Source: Thermoplasmata archaeon (GTDB taxonomy: Bacteria > Actinomycetota > Acidimicrobiia > Acidimicrobiales > Acidimicrobiaceae). Taken from it: a stretch of DNA of 11,947 bases. The notes under the pieces were generated by a model that was not told where the DNA came from, made no database searches, and saw nothing but the letters and a program-made list of their open reading frames with translations. Every line of letters begins with the position of its first letter. Within the stretch, counting starts at the first letter, position 1. The stretch lies in contig JAKBHQ010000166.1 of the NCBI GenBank assembly GCA_021836665.1, positions 609 through 12,555 on the forward strand, given 5' to 3'. This document shows positions 6,435 through 11,947 of this stretch, one piece after another. Made by a program: the position numbers and the translations under genes.

Positions 6435-7211
6435 TTATGGAGCCTTGACTGTAATTCCAATGGAGCTCAGGCGTTTCTTTACAGCAGCCAAAATTTCAGG
6501 TGCGCCGGTAGTGTCGCTGTGCACGCAAAGTGAATCTATCGTAGCGGTTGGTTTCCATGCGGAAGGGTGGGGCAAGTCGAAACCTTGAGCGAGGGCTTGT
6601 GCCTGGTTGGCCGCCAAGGTTGGGTCTTTGATTACCGAGTCCTCCTCAGATCTCGGAGCAAGGGTTCCATCGCTTAGGTACCTCCTGTCACAGAAGCCTT
6701 CGTGTAGGGTCTTGATGCCCCTTCGATTCGCTTCGAAGGCTAAGGCGCTACCTGGCTGCGTGAGAATGTAAAGGTCTCGATCGAAGTCATAGACGGAGTT
6801 GACGACGGCTGCCGATTGTTCGTGGTCGCTAAAGCACCTGTTATAGAGGGCCCCGTGGGGTTTTACATAGCTAATCGTCGCATCGTGCTTAGCTGAAATA
6901 GCGTAGAGTGCCCCTATCTGATAACTAATGTCATCGGAGAGATCGTCGGGGGAGATATCCTGTCGTCTTCTGCCAAAACCGAATATGTCCCGATATCCAA
7001 CCTGCGCCCCAATCCTAATCCCGAGCGCCTGGAGCTTCTTGACGGTGTTCGACATAATCTGTGGGTCTCCAGCGTGGAAGCCACAGGCTACATTTGCAGA
7101 GGTTATGTAGGGGAGTATCGCATCATCGTCGGATATGCGATAGGGTCCAAAACCTTCTCCGAGGTCCGCGTTGAGGTCCAAAGGAGTGCCCCCGTCAGAA
7201 ATGTAAGCCAA
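6435..7211 (-). CDS. pxpA: 5-oxoprolinase subunit A (LamB/YcsF family)
   Basis: First subunit of ATP-dependent 5-oxoprolinase and first gene of the operon. The 258-residue product has the YcsF signatures in order: DLNADLGEGFG near the N-terminus, ANVACGFHAGDP, GIRIGAQVGYRDIFGFGRR, VKPHGALYN, a GFCDRRYLSDGTLAPRS segment and CVHSDTTGA near the C-terminus. Length is typical (about 245-260). The assigned start is a TTG (7211-7209). A second TTG at 7181-7179 would begin the protein right at DLNADLGE, where most relatives start, and is a real alternative. No ATG is available near either. A TATAGA box and a 3 x 12-bp repeat lie directly upstream. No transporter gene accompanies the operon in this window. 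Confidence 0.94.
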   Translation of the reverse strand: MAYISDGGTPLDLNADLGEGFGPYRISDDDAILPYITSANVACGFHAGDPQIMSNTVKKLQALGIRIGAQVGYRDIFGFGRRRQDISPDDLSDDISYQIGALYAISAKHDATISYVKPHGALYNRCFSDHEQSAAVVNSVYDFDRDLYILTQPGSALAFEANRRGIKTLHEGFCDRRYLSDGTLAPRSEEDSVIKDPTLAANQAQALAQGFDLPHPSAWKPTATIDSLCVHSDTTGAPEILAAVKKRLSSIGITVKAP

Positions 7212-7215
7212 CGTA

Positions 7216-7251
7216 GAAGATTCTTATCGAGATTCTAGTGAAGATTCTATA
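7216..7251. repeat. Three 12-bp direct repeats upstream of pxpA
   Basis: Three abutting units (7216-7227, 7228-7239, 7240-7251) share the core AGATTCT at exactly 12-base spacing (7218, 7230, 7242). They begin 4 bases before the pxpA start codon and run into the likely -10 box. They could be tandem operator sites, a structured 5' UTR, or chance slippage. Confidence 0.85.
7246..7251 (-). promoter_or_regulatory. Possible -10 box of the pxpABC operon
   Basis: TATAGA on the minus strand would start transcription about 28 bases before the pxpA TTG. No good -35 is visible. The box is the distal end of the 12-bp repeat array, so a protein binding the repeats would sit on the start site. Confidence 0.4.
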
Positions 7252-7517
7252 GCCGGAATGCTGACGGCAAATGAATCGCGTGAAAGGCCGTTTGGAATGA
7301 TTAATAAACGCAAACTGTTTTCTTTACCTTGGAAGGCGGTCGTTGCAATCTGCGGCATTCAGAGACCACTGCCAAATGCAAGCGCGGCGGACATAGGGCC
7401 GCAAAAAGCCAATGCTCAACCTATCTGCAAGCCCAACCTATCTGCAGGCTCGACCATCGAGGTTTAGAGCACTAACTAGCAGTGGACTCAAAGAAGTTTC
7501 GAGTACTTGCTCATCAA
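7252..7517. other. Spacer between pxpA and sodN with a doubtful small ORF
   Basis: Together with its flanks this is a gap of about 365 bases. A plus-strand frame (ATG 7258, or ATG 7297 with AAAGG 9 bases before it, to TAG 7467) would give 69 or 56 residues with a basic start (MINKRKLF) and a short hydrophobic run. It resembles no protein I know, lacks a promoter I can see, and ends in a 17-bp near-duplication, so I leave it uncalled. Confidence 0.4.
7417..7450. repeat. Imperfect 17-bp tandem duplication
   Basis: CAACCTATCTGCAAGCC (7417-7433) is followed directly by CAACCTATCTGCAGGCT (7434-7450), with 15 of 17 bases identical. The unit length equals that of the unrelated duplication at 803-836. 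Confidence 0.9.
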
Positions 7518-7559
7518 GGACAACAAGTAGGTCGGAAAGGACCGACATACTCGTTGTCC
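7518..7559 (-). terminator. Hairpin terminator downstream of sodN
   Basis: Arms 7518-7535 (beginning GGACAAC, ending GGTCGG) and 7542-7559 (ending GTTGTCC) form an 18-bp stem with two mismatches and a 6-base loop. It begins 18 bases after the sodN stop on the minus strand. No strong T run follows, as with the other stems in this window. Confidence 0.65.
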
Positions 7560-7577
7560 CGAGACGGCTGGATTCAG

Positions 7578-8009
7578 TTACTTCTTTGTAGCCCAGAAAA
7601 TTTTGTCAATTTCGGATATTTGACCTAATAGCTTGTCAGCCACTTGCACGTCGGTAGTCTTTTTGGACTCTCCGGCCGTCTTGGTCGCAGACCAGAAGAG
7701 ATCGTGCAGTCCAGGGTGAGCCTCTAGGTGAGCGGGTTTGAAGTAATCGGTCCAAAGTACCCACAGGTGGTGCTTTACCAATTCAGCCCGCTCCTCTTTG
7801 ATAGATACGGCCCTTTCTTTGAAAACGGGATCGTCTGAAGCATTGAACTTCTCCATAATCGCCTTCACCGACTCTGCCTCAATTCGTGCCTGAGCCGGAT
7901 CGTAGACGCCGCATGGCAAGTCGCAGTGTGCGTGGACAGTTGACGGGCGGCTAAGCGAGTCGATCGCCCCCAAGATCTTTGGAAATAGTTTCAAAAGTGG
8001 CTCCTTCAT
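7578..8009 (-). CDS. sodN: Nickel superoxide dismutase precursor
   Basis: Dismutates superoxide to oxygen and hydrogen peroxide. The 143-residue precursor carries the diagnostic nickel hook HCDLPCGVYDP (from residue 28), whose His, two Cys and backbone groups bind Ni after cleavage just before that His. The mature part (116 residues) matches Streptomyces SodN in length and in blocks such as ARIEAESVKA, KHHLWVLWTDYFKP and the C-terminal EIDKIFWATKK. A 27-residue propeptide (MKEPLLKLFPKILG...) must be removed, normally by the SodX peptidase; no sodX is visible here. I chose the ATG (8009-8007). A TTG four codons upstream (8021-8019) is possible, and neither has a well-spaced Shine-Dalgarno. The gene is probably transcribed alone and ends in a hairpin. 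Confidence 0.95.
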   Translation of the reverse strand: MKEPLLKLFPKILGAIDSLSRPSTVHAHCDLPCGVYDPAQARIEAESVKAIMEKFNASDDPVFKERAVSIKEERAELVKHHLWVLWTDYFKPAHLEAHPGLHDLFWSATKTAGESKKTTDVQVADKLLGQISEIDKIFWATKK

Positions 8010-8236
8010 TACCTCGGGCAAGGGGTATGTCTTGCTAAAGTTCCAACAACGAACTCATCGTATCTAATCCACAGCCATGGATTATCTTGATCCCACAGCA
8101 ATAATTCAGTTTCTAACGTCCAACTTTCCGCATGTTGTTGAAGGACAAAATTGAGGCCGAAGGGTGTCTGCAAGATTTATCAAAGTAGCGTCAGGCGGGA
8201 ATCACCGAATTTGCCCAATTAAATGCTGTGGTTCGG

Positions 8237-8542
8237 CTAGTCGCCTTCATTCCTCATCTGTAGCGCCTCTACCGGTACCAGTAGGGCTAGGATCTCGCCA
8301 ATGGAGGGTGAGCTAGCCACCGGATCAATCAGCGGCAGCTCGGCTTGAATCGAATAGCGAGTCCGGCGCCCGTTTCGCTGTTTCTCTAGATAGCCAGCCT
8401 TCTCTAGATCATCGACGATCCGAAAAGCGCTGCGTTCGGTTATGGACAAGGTCAGGGCGATATCACGGAGGCGTGCTGCAGGGTCGCCAGCAATGTGCAC
8501 GAGTACTCGGGCGTGATTTGTTAGAAAACTCCAAGAGGCCAT
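8237..8542 (-). CDS. Small winged-helix transcriptional regulator
   Basis: The 101-residue product is a single winged helix-turn-helix domain. A leading helix (SFLTNHARVLVHIAG) precedes the HTH (about 24-52, RLRDIALTLSITERSAFRIVDDL), followed by a wing (EKQRNGRRTRYSI, about 53-65) and a short C-terminal helix. Similar stand-alone proteins of about 100 residues are common in actinobacteria; the target is unknown. The ATG (8542-8540) follows a TATAGT box by 8 bases, so the mRNA is probably leaderless; the AAAAGG just before the ATG is too close to be a good ribosome site. It diverges from the two small membrane-protein genes to the right, whose promoter lies only tens of bases away, so it may control them and itself. 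Confidence 0.85.
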   Translation of the reverse strand: MASWSFLTNHARVLVHIAGDPAARLRDIALTLSITERSAFRIVDDLEKAGYLEKQRNGRRTRYSIQAELPLIDPVASSPSIGEILALLVPVEALQMRNEGD

Positions 8543-8550
8543 ACCTTTTG

Positions 8551-8556
8551 ACTATA
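8551..8556 (-). promoter_or_regulatory. -10 box of the winged-helix regulator gene
   Basis: TATAGT on the minus strand, 8 bases before the ATG, matches the box and spacing at the leu leader. It forms part of the palindrome ACTATAGT (8551-8558). No -35 is evident. Confidence 0.55.
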
Positions 8557-8578
8557 GTGGCAAAAAACTAGATATAGA

Positions 8579-8607
8579 TTGCTAATAATAGATTTCTAGT
8601 GTATAAT
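8579..8607 (+). promoter_or_regulatory. Sigma-70 type promoter for the small membrane-protein gene
   Basis: TTGCTA (8579-8584) and a perfect TATAAT (8602-8607) are separated by exactly 17 bases. The predicted start is near 8614, about 63 bases before the ATG at 8677. It is the best promoter in the window and faces away from the winged-helix regulator gene. Confidence 0.75.
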
Positions 8608-8676
8608 GACGTATGGGAGTTTTTCAAGACTTCCAACCGGCGGTTTCGATAGGAGCTGCTGGGGACAGGACGCAAA

Positions 8677-8829
8677 ATGTTTCTAATTCTCGCAGTACTC
8701 GCTTTAGCCTGAATCTTTGGTGTCGCCGGATTTACCATCCATCTTCTTTGGTTGGTTGCGGGGATCGTAGCGGTGATCTGGCTTTTCAGCTTTATGACCA
8801 AGGGCAAGAGGAATTGGTACAAGAGATAG
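8677..8829 (+). pseudogene. Small hydrophobic membrane protein gene with an in-frame TGA
   Basis: Reading through one TGA gives a 50-position protein (49 residues plus the stop position). It starts MFLILAVLALA, has the TGA at codon 12 (8710-8712), then continues IFGVAGFTIHLLWLV, a second hydrophobic run (AGIVAVIWLFSFM) and a basic tail ending KGKRNWYKR and TAG. This is the layout of the small hydrophobic proteins found in Streptomyces and relatives, which also end in a basic, Trp/Tyr-containing tail. AGGA lies 6-7 bases before the ATG, and a TTGCTA-TATAAT promoter lies upstream. All signals look intact except the one codon. Options are a recent nonsense mutation (from a Trp or Leu codon), a read error, or TGA read-through. 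Translation cannot plausibly restart after the TGA, as the next ATG is at codon 40. The function of the family is unknown. Confidence 0.65.
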
Positions 8830-8838
8830 TTGGCTCGG

Positions 8839-8860
8839 GTCATGCCGGTCGATGCATGAC
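8839..8860 (+). terminator. Weak hairpin after the TGA-interrupted gene
   Basis: GTCATGC (8839-8845) and GCATGAC (8854-8860) form a 7-bp stem with an 8-base loop, 9 bases after the TAG. No T run follows, so at most it partly separates the two small membrane-protein genes. Confidence 0.3.
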
Positions 8861-8975
8861 AAGCTCATTGGTCTTCTGAGTCAAACGACCACCACCAATT
8901 TCGATCAGAAATTCAAATCAGCTGTTTCCGGAGCTCTGGCGCATTGCCGAGCCAACAATATAGAAAGAAGTAGAT

Positions 8976-9233
8976 ATGGGACTTACAGGAATGGTATTTA
9001 GTATCGTTGCAGCGGTAGTTGGGGCGATAATGTACTTCGCAGTCACTACCCAGGGAAGCGGTTTTCGTCTCTCGACGGTTGGGATAATCCTGATGATTGC
9101 CGGTGGAATAGGCTTTGTAGTCTCTTCGGCCGTCTTTGCGGCATCACGCCAATCTAACAACAAGCGCACTTTCGATAGGCAAGCGACCGACGCTAGAGGC
9201 GTTTCCAGTGTCGTACACGAGGAAACCAGTTAA
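8976..9233 (+). CDS. DUF6458-like small membrane protein
   Basis: The 85-residue product has two predicted membrane helices (about 4-23, MVFSIVAAVVGAIMYFAV, and about 33-55, STVGIILMIAGGIGFVV) joined by a short polar loop GSGFRL. A soluble, charged C-terminal tail follows (SRQSNNKRTFDRQ onward). The TVGIILMIAGGIG segment after a short loop resembles the DUF6458 family of actinobacteria, whose function is unknown. The ATG at 8976 has a weak AGAAG-type ribosome site. It is the second of two co-directional small membrane-protein genes, 146 bases after the first, and ends 34 bases before a good terminator. The family call is from memory of the pattern; membrane topology is the firmer statement. 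Confidence 0.8.
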   Translation: MGLTGMVFSIVAAVVGAIMYFAVTTQGSGFRLSTVGIILMIAGGIGFVVSSAVFAASRQSNNKRTFDRQATDARGVSSVVHEETS

Positions 9234-9266
9234 AAAATAGTCTTTATTTAGATAGGCACACCCTGC

Positions 9267-9309
9267 AGTCACCTATGTCGATCGGCATAGGTGACTCTGT
9301 TTTAAATTT
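9267..9309 (+). terminator. Intrinsic terminator after the DUF6458-like gene
   Basis: AGTCACCTATG (9267-9277) and CATAGGTGACT (9286-9296) form a perfect 11-bp stem with an 8-base loop, followed by the T-rich tail CTGTTTTAAATTT. It starts 34 bases after the TAA at 9231-9233. Confidence 0.85.
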
Positions 9310-10065
9310 CACAGGCTTGTTAGACAGGACGATGACAACAACCCGACACTCGCCTACAAGTTGTCCAGTACTGAAGGTGTTGAATTAGTTTAACACCCCC
9401 TGAAAAGGAGATTTGCTCTTAGAAGGATATGATGGGTCATCTCATCACTTGGTGTCCATGTTCTGAACGTATCGAACCTTGCCAGGTTGACCAATTAGGA
9501 CAAAATGTGCGGACTTCGGTATACTTTTCAATCCGTAGGACGGCTAGCAGTATGGCTGTCGTTTGATTGCAAACGAATTGTTATTAATAAAAAGCTAATA
9601 GCACGATACACTCATGGGGATTAGACCTTCAGCCGGACTTTGGTGATAATTGGAACATAGGCTGTATTTAAAGCTGACGTTTTGCGAAGGTTGGGGTTTT
9701 CGGTGTCGAAGATCTTGAGTCCGTTACGATCATTAATTGTTCAACGCAATACCCGTGTACAGAGATTGTATCTTAGTCACAAGAAATCACAGGGCAAGGG
9801 TTGAGTTTGTATGGGGGCCGTCGATTAAGTGATTCGAGTGTCGCATGGTAGAAAATAGTCGAGCCGAGGTTTATATTTTGCGCCTTGAGTTTTATGGTGA
9901 TTTTGAATGCTTACCCAAAATGGAAGTATTTGGGAATTAATTGGCCGGAAAATACATTAGTGTTATTTCGGCCAGGTTGATGCCGGGTCAGAATCAGCGC
10001 CAAACTGAGGCGGGTTGATGTTGGTTAGAGCGTAATAGGAGACGATAACTGAGAGGAGATCGATT
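9310..10065. other. Long gene-free stretch before the SufR-like regulator
   Basis: About 755 bases contain no ORF of convincing length on either strand and look more AT-rich than the neighbouring genes. Small palindromes occur at 9376-9397 (GGTGTT/AACACC), 9559-9576 (TCGTTTG/CAAACGA, then ATTGTTATT) and 9914-9974. I recognise no tRNA, riboswitch or mobile-element end. The size and AT content would allow promoters, an untranslated RNA, or a decayed gene. Confidence 0.5.
9914..9974. repeat. Two adjacent inverted repeats upstream of the SufR-like gene
   Basis: CCCAAA (9914-9919) pairs with TTTGGG (9929-9934). Directly after it TGGCCG (9942-9947) pairs with CGGCCA (9969-9974), and the stem continues inward through an imperfect A/T-rich section. 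They lie about 90-150 bases before the regulator start codon. They could be operator sites for autoregulation or two RNA hairpins. Confidence 0.5.
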
Positions 10066-10713
10066 GTGGCAGGGAGGAGACCGGCAGGGCCGACCTCAAA
10101 TAAGAGGCGGGTACTGGAGGAGATACTTGGGGCTCACGAGCCACTTACGATTGCCGAGATGGCAGAGACGCTGGGATTACATCACAACGCAATAAGACAC
10201 CATTTAGAATCACTGCTGGACGCCGGCCTAGTGGCGGAGACCATAGAGAGGCGATCCTCGCGTGGTCGCCCACGATACCTCTATAGCCCAACCCCGGATG
10301 CTAGAGAGCGTGCGGTATCCTCCTATGAGAGGGTGTCGGCGATGCTGCTTGAGGTAATAGCAGAGGGTGCAACCCCAGCTGACGTTGGTGAGAGGGTTGG
10401 ATCTAAGCTGGTCGAGTTTGCAACACAATCATCTTTGGGTGACCGTGAAAAGGCGATAGGAGCCCTCCAGTCCGAGATGAAAGATTGGGGGTTCGCCCCA
10501 AAGACCGAGTGGAACGGGACGACCTGCAAGTTCACACTGACAAAATGTCCAGTTAGACACATGACCGCCATGGATCGCGAAGTTTTGTGTTCGCTTCACG
10601 TCGGAGTTGTTTCTGGCGCCGCAAAGAGTGCCGGCATGGAGGTTAAAAAGATCGACATTTGCGATGACCCATTTACCGGGTGCACTGCGACGCTAAGTAT
10701 CTCCGTCGTCTAG
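10066..10713 (+). CDS. Winged-helix regulator with cysteine-rich C-terminal domain (SufR/ArsR-like)
   Basis: The 215-residue product has an N-terminal winged helix (about 12-72: LTIAEMAETLGLHHNAIRHHL as HTH, and a wing SRGRPRYLY). A C-terminal domain carries Cys154, Cys161 (in KCP), Cys175 (in VLCSLH), Cys199 and Cys206. The combination of HTH, CP and a Cys about 14 residues later resembles SufR-type regulators, which bind an iron-sulphur cluster and repress Fe-S assembly genes. No suf gene lies within view, so the role could instead be metal or redox sensing. The start is a GTG (10066-10068) with a strong AGGAG 7 bases before it. The only neighbour in the same direction is the hydrolase, 136 bases downstream. 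The exact cluster ligands are inferred, not proven. Confidence 0.82.
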   Translation: MAGRRPAGPTSNKRRVLEEILGAHEPLTIAEMAETLGLHHNAIRHHLESLLDAGLVAETIERRSSRGRPRYLYSPTPDARERAVSSYERVSAMLLEVIAEGATPADVGERVGSKLVEFATQSSLGDREKAIGALQSEMKDWGFAPKTEWNGTTCKFTLTKCPVRHMTAMDREVLCSLHVGVVSGAAKSAGMEVKKIDICDDPFTGCTATLSISVV

Positions 10714-10727
10714 GTATTCCAGAAATT

Positions 10728-10756
10728 GGGATTGCCTTGGGCGTAGGGTCAATCCC
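10728..10756 (+). terminator. Possible weak terminator after the SufR-like gene
   Basis: GGGATTG (10728-10734) pairs with CAATCCC (10750-10756), with a possible extra CCT/AGG pairing inside. It lies 15 bases after the stop codon but has only a poor T tail (CTGTATCTTC). Confidence 0.4.
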
Positions 10757-10849
10757 CTGTATCTTCAACAATCGATGAATTTGGATTTAGCTGGTGGTGT
10801 TTTAGTCCGATAAGTGATTTAATGTCGGTCTCATTGGGGGAGTGATCGG

Positions 10850-11737
10850 TTGGGAACTACCAGAATCAAGTGGGATCGAATACACTACGGCGGCGACTCT
10901 TGTCAGTTTATTGATCTCTATAGTTCCCTAGGTGCGAAGGAATCAGCGAGGATGGAGTCAGCTTCGCCGATAGGACCGCAGATCTACAGGGCTGGCGATG
11001 TTTCGGTACTCGCCCTTGATAGGTCGGCAGATGTGAAGAGGGCAAGGACTGCGGTCTGTTTTATCCATGGTGGTTACTGGCATGGGGAATCGGACCTATC
11101 AGAGATGGAGCCTTTGGTAGATGATCTCGTAGCAGCTGGGATCGAAGTTGCCAACATCGAATATCGCATGATGGGTGTTGGCGGAGGCTGGCCGGACAGT
11201 TTTTTTGACTTGGCGGCCTCAATGGATGCACTCTACCTTTCAGGGATCAGCAGGGTTGTACTAGTTGGACACTCTTCTGGAGGGCAGCTTGCCCTGTGGT
11301 TAGCATCCGTTTCGGAAAATGCCAACCGTAGTGCTGGGATCTCTCAGCAGGGCGGGTCTTTGGTCGTTGCTGGCGTTGTATCACTCGGAGGGATTACCGA
11401 CTTAATTAGTTTTGCCGACAGGGGACTGTCTGGTGGTGCCTTGAGGATCTTCCTTGGAGGAATGCCTGAAGAGGTACCTCGCAGGTATGTTGCTGTTTCT
11501 CCAATGGAGCTCTTGCCGATAGGCGTCCCGGTTCTGGTGGTGCACAGTAAGAAGGACACGGTAGTTCCAATAGATATGGGCCGGAAGTTTTTCCAAGCCG
11601 CTAAGTCGAAAGGTGACCTGATCGAGACCATAGAGGTTGATGGTGAAGACCATTATGACCTACTCGATCCGAAGATGCGTTCGTGGGAACTGGCCCGTCA
11701 CTGGATCAAGTCAGTCTGCAACAAGGCAATGCGATGA
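10850..11737 (+). CDS. Alpha/beta hydrolase (esterase/formamidase-like)
   Basis: The 295-residue product is a typical alpha/beta-hydrolase fold enzyme. HGGYW (73-77) forms the oxyanion hole as in hormone-sensitive-lipase and kynurenine-formamidase-like families. GHSSGG (140-145) carries the nucleophile Ser142, Asp236 in SKKDTVVP is the likely acid, and His268 in EDHYDLL the likely base. An N-terminal YGGDSCQFIDLY stretch (about 13-24) resembles the YG...Q..D.Y lead of arylformamidase-type members. No signal peptide is seen, so it is probably cytosolic. The start is a TTG (10850-10852) with GGGGAG 7 bases before it; the next in-frame ATG (Met35) would cut off that N-terminal motif. The substrate cannot be named. 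It may be co-expressed with the regulator upstream, although a weak hairpin lies between. Confidence 0.9.
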   Translation: MGTTRIKWDRIHYGGDSCQFIDLYSSLGAKESARMESASPIGPQIYRAGDVSVLALDRSADVKRARTAVCFIHGGYWHGESDLSEMEPLVDDLVAAGIEVANIEYRMMGVGGGWPDSFFDLAASMDALYLSGISRVVLVGHSSGGQLALWLASVSENANRSAGISQQGGSLVVAGVVSLGGITDLISFADRGLSGGALRIFLGGMPEEVPRRYVAVSPMELLPIGVPVLVVHSKKDTVVPIDMGRKFFQAAKSKGDLIETIEVDGEDHYDLLDPKMRSWELARHWIKSVCNKAMR

Positions 11738-11947
11738 TCGGAGTGAGCTGATCCGAAGCAGATTTGCCTTAGCTAATCATTAAATCGGCTAGAAATAGAG
11801 ATCCCAGCCATCGGCAACTTGCGTCTGCCAGTTCACAACTGCTTCTAAAAACCTAAACATAATTGCTCAGGGTGTTAGGCTTATCCGCACATGGTTGATA
11901 AGAGATTTTGGTCTCTTGCAACTCATGCCCCTTGACGCTCAGTTGCG

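Noticed and set aside
8613..8879. 88-codon plus-strand ORF overlapping the TGA-interrupted gene
   Set aside because: It is a different frame of the hydrophobic gene. Its composition is not protein-like, and the ribosome site and hydrophobic pattern belong to the frame starting at 8677.
11853..11945. 30-codon minus-strand frame open to the right edge
   Set aside because: It could be the 3' end of a gene beyond the window, but an open run of 30 codons is expected by chance and no family is recognisable.

Overview
The window looks like a chromosomal piece of an actinobacterium of moderate GC (near 50% by eye). Three things point that way: a nickel superoxide dismutase gene with the HCDLPCGVYDP signature, small actinobacterial-type membrane proteins (one DUF6458-like), and two genes whose start codons lie 7-8 bases behind a TATAGT box, the layout of leaderless transcripts. 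An acidophilic Acidimicrobiia-like host is a guess; no rRNA or marker gene is present to fix the taxon.

Layout: 1-165 is the 3' end of an unrecognised gene, closed by a strong hairpin (252-283). 284-1156 has no convincing gene but carries two perfect tandem duplications (42 bp x2 and 17 bp x2). On the minus strand, from high to low coordinates, come: sodN (8009-7578); an ATP-dependent 5-oxoprolinase operon pxpA-pxpB-pxpC (7211-4924), which recycles pyroglutamate to glutamate; serA (4721-3144), the first step of serine synthesis; and leuA (2756-1212), the first committed step of leucine synthesis. Between serA and leuA is a complete leucine attenuator: a TATAGT promoter, an apparently leaderless 12-residue leader peptide MIKSLAYTLLLT with three consecutive CTT leucine codons, a hairpin overlapping its stop codon, and a stem plus T-tract terminator just ahead of leuA.

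From 8237 to 9305 a small winged-helix regulator (minus) diverges from two small membrane-protein genes (plus). The first of these has a good promoter, a good ribosome binding site and a typical hydrophobic sequence, but is interrupted by an in-frame TGA at codon 12. The second is DUF6458-like and ends in a clear terminator. A gene-free stretch of about 760 bp follows (9306-10065), containing two adjacent inverted repeats. Then come a winged-helix regulator with a cysteine-rich C-terminal domain (SufR/ArsR-like, 10066-10713) and an alpha/beta hydrolase (10850-11737). The last 200 bases hold no supported gene.

No mobile element, CRISPR array, tRNA or rRNA was recognised. The points most worth a second look are the leucine attenuator, the TGA-interrupted small membrane protein, the structured serA-leuA spacer, and the 12-bp triple repeat at the pxpA promoter. 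No wholly new multi-gene system is evident.
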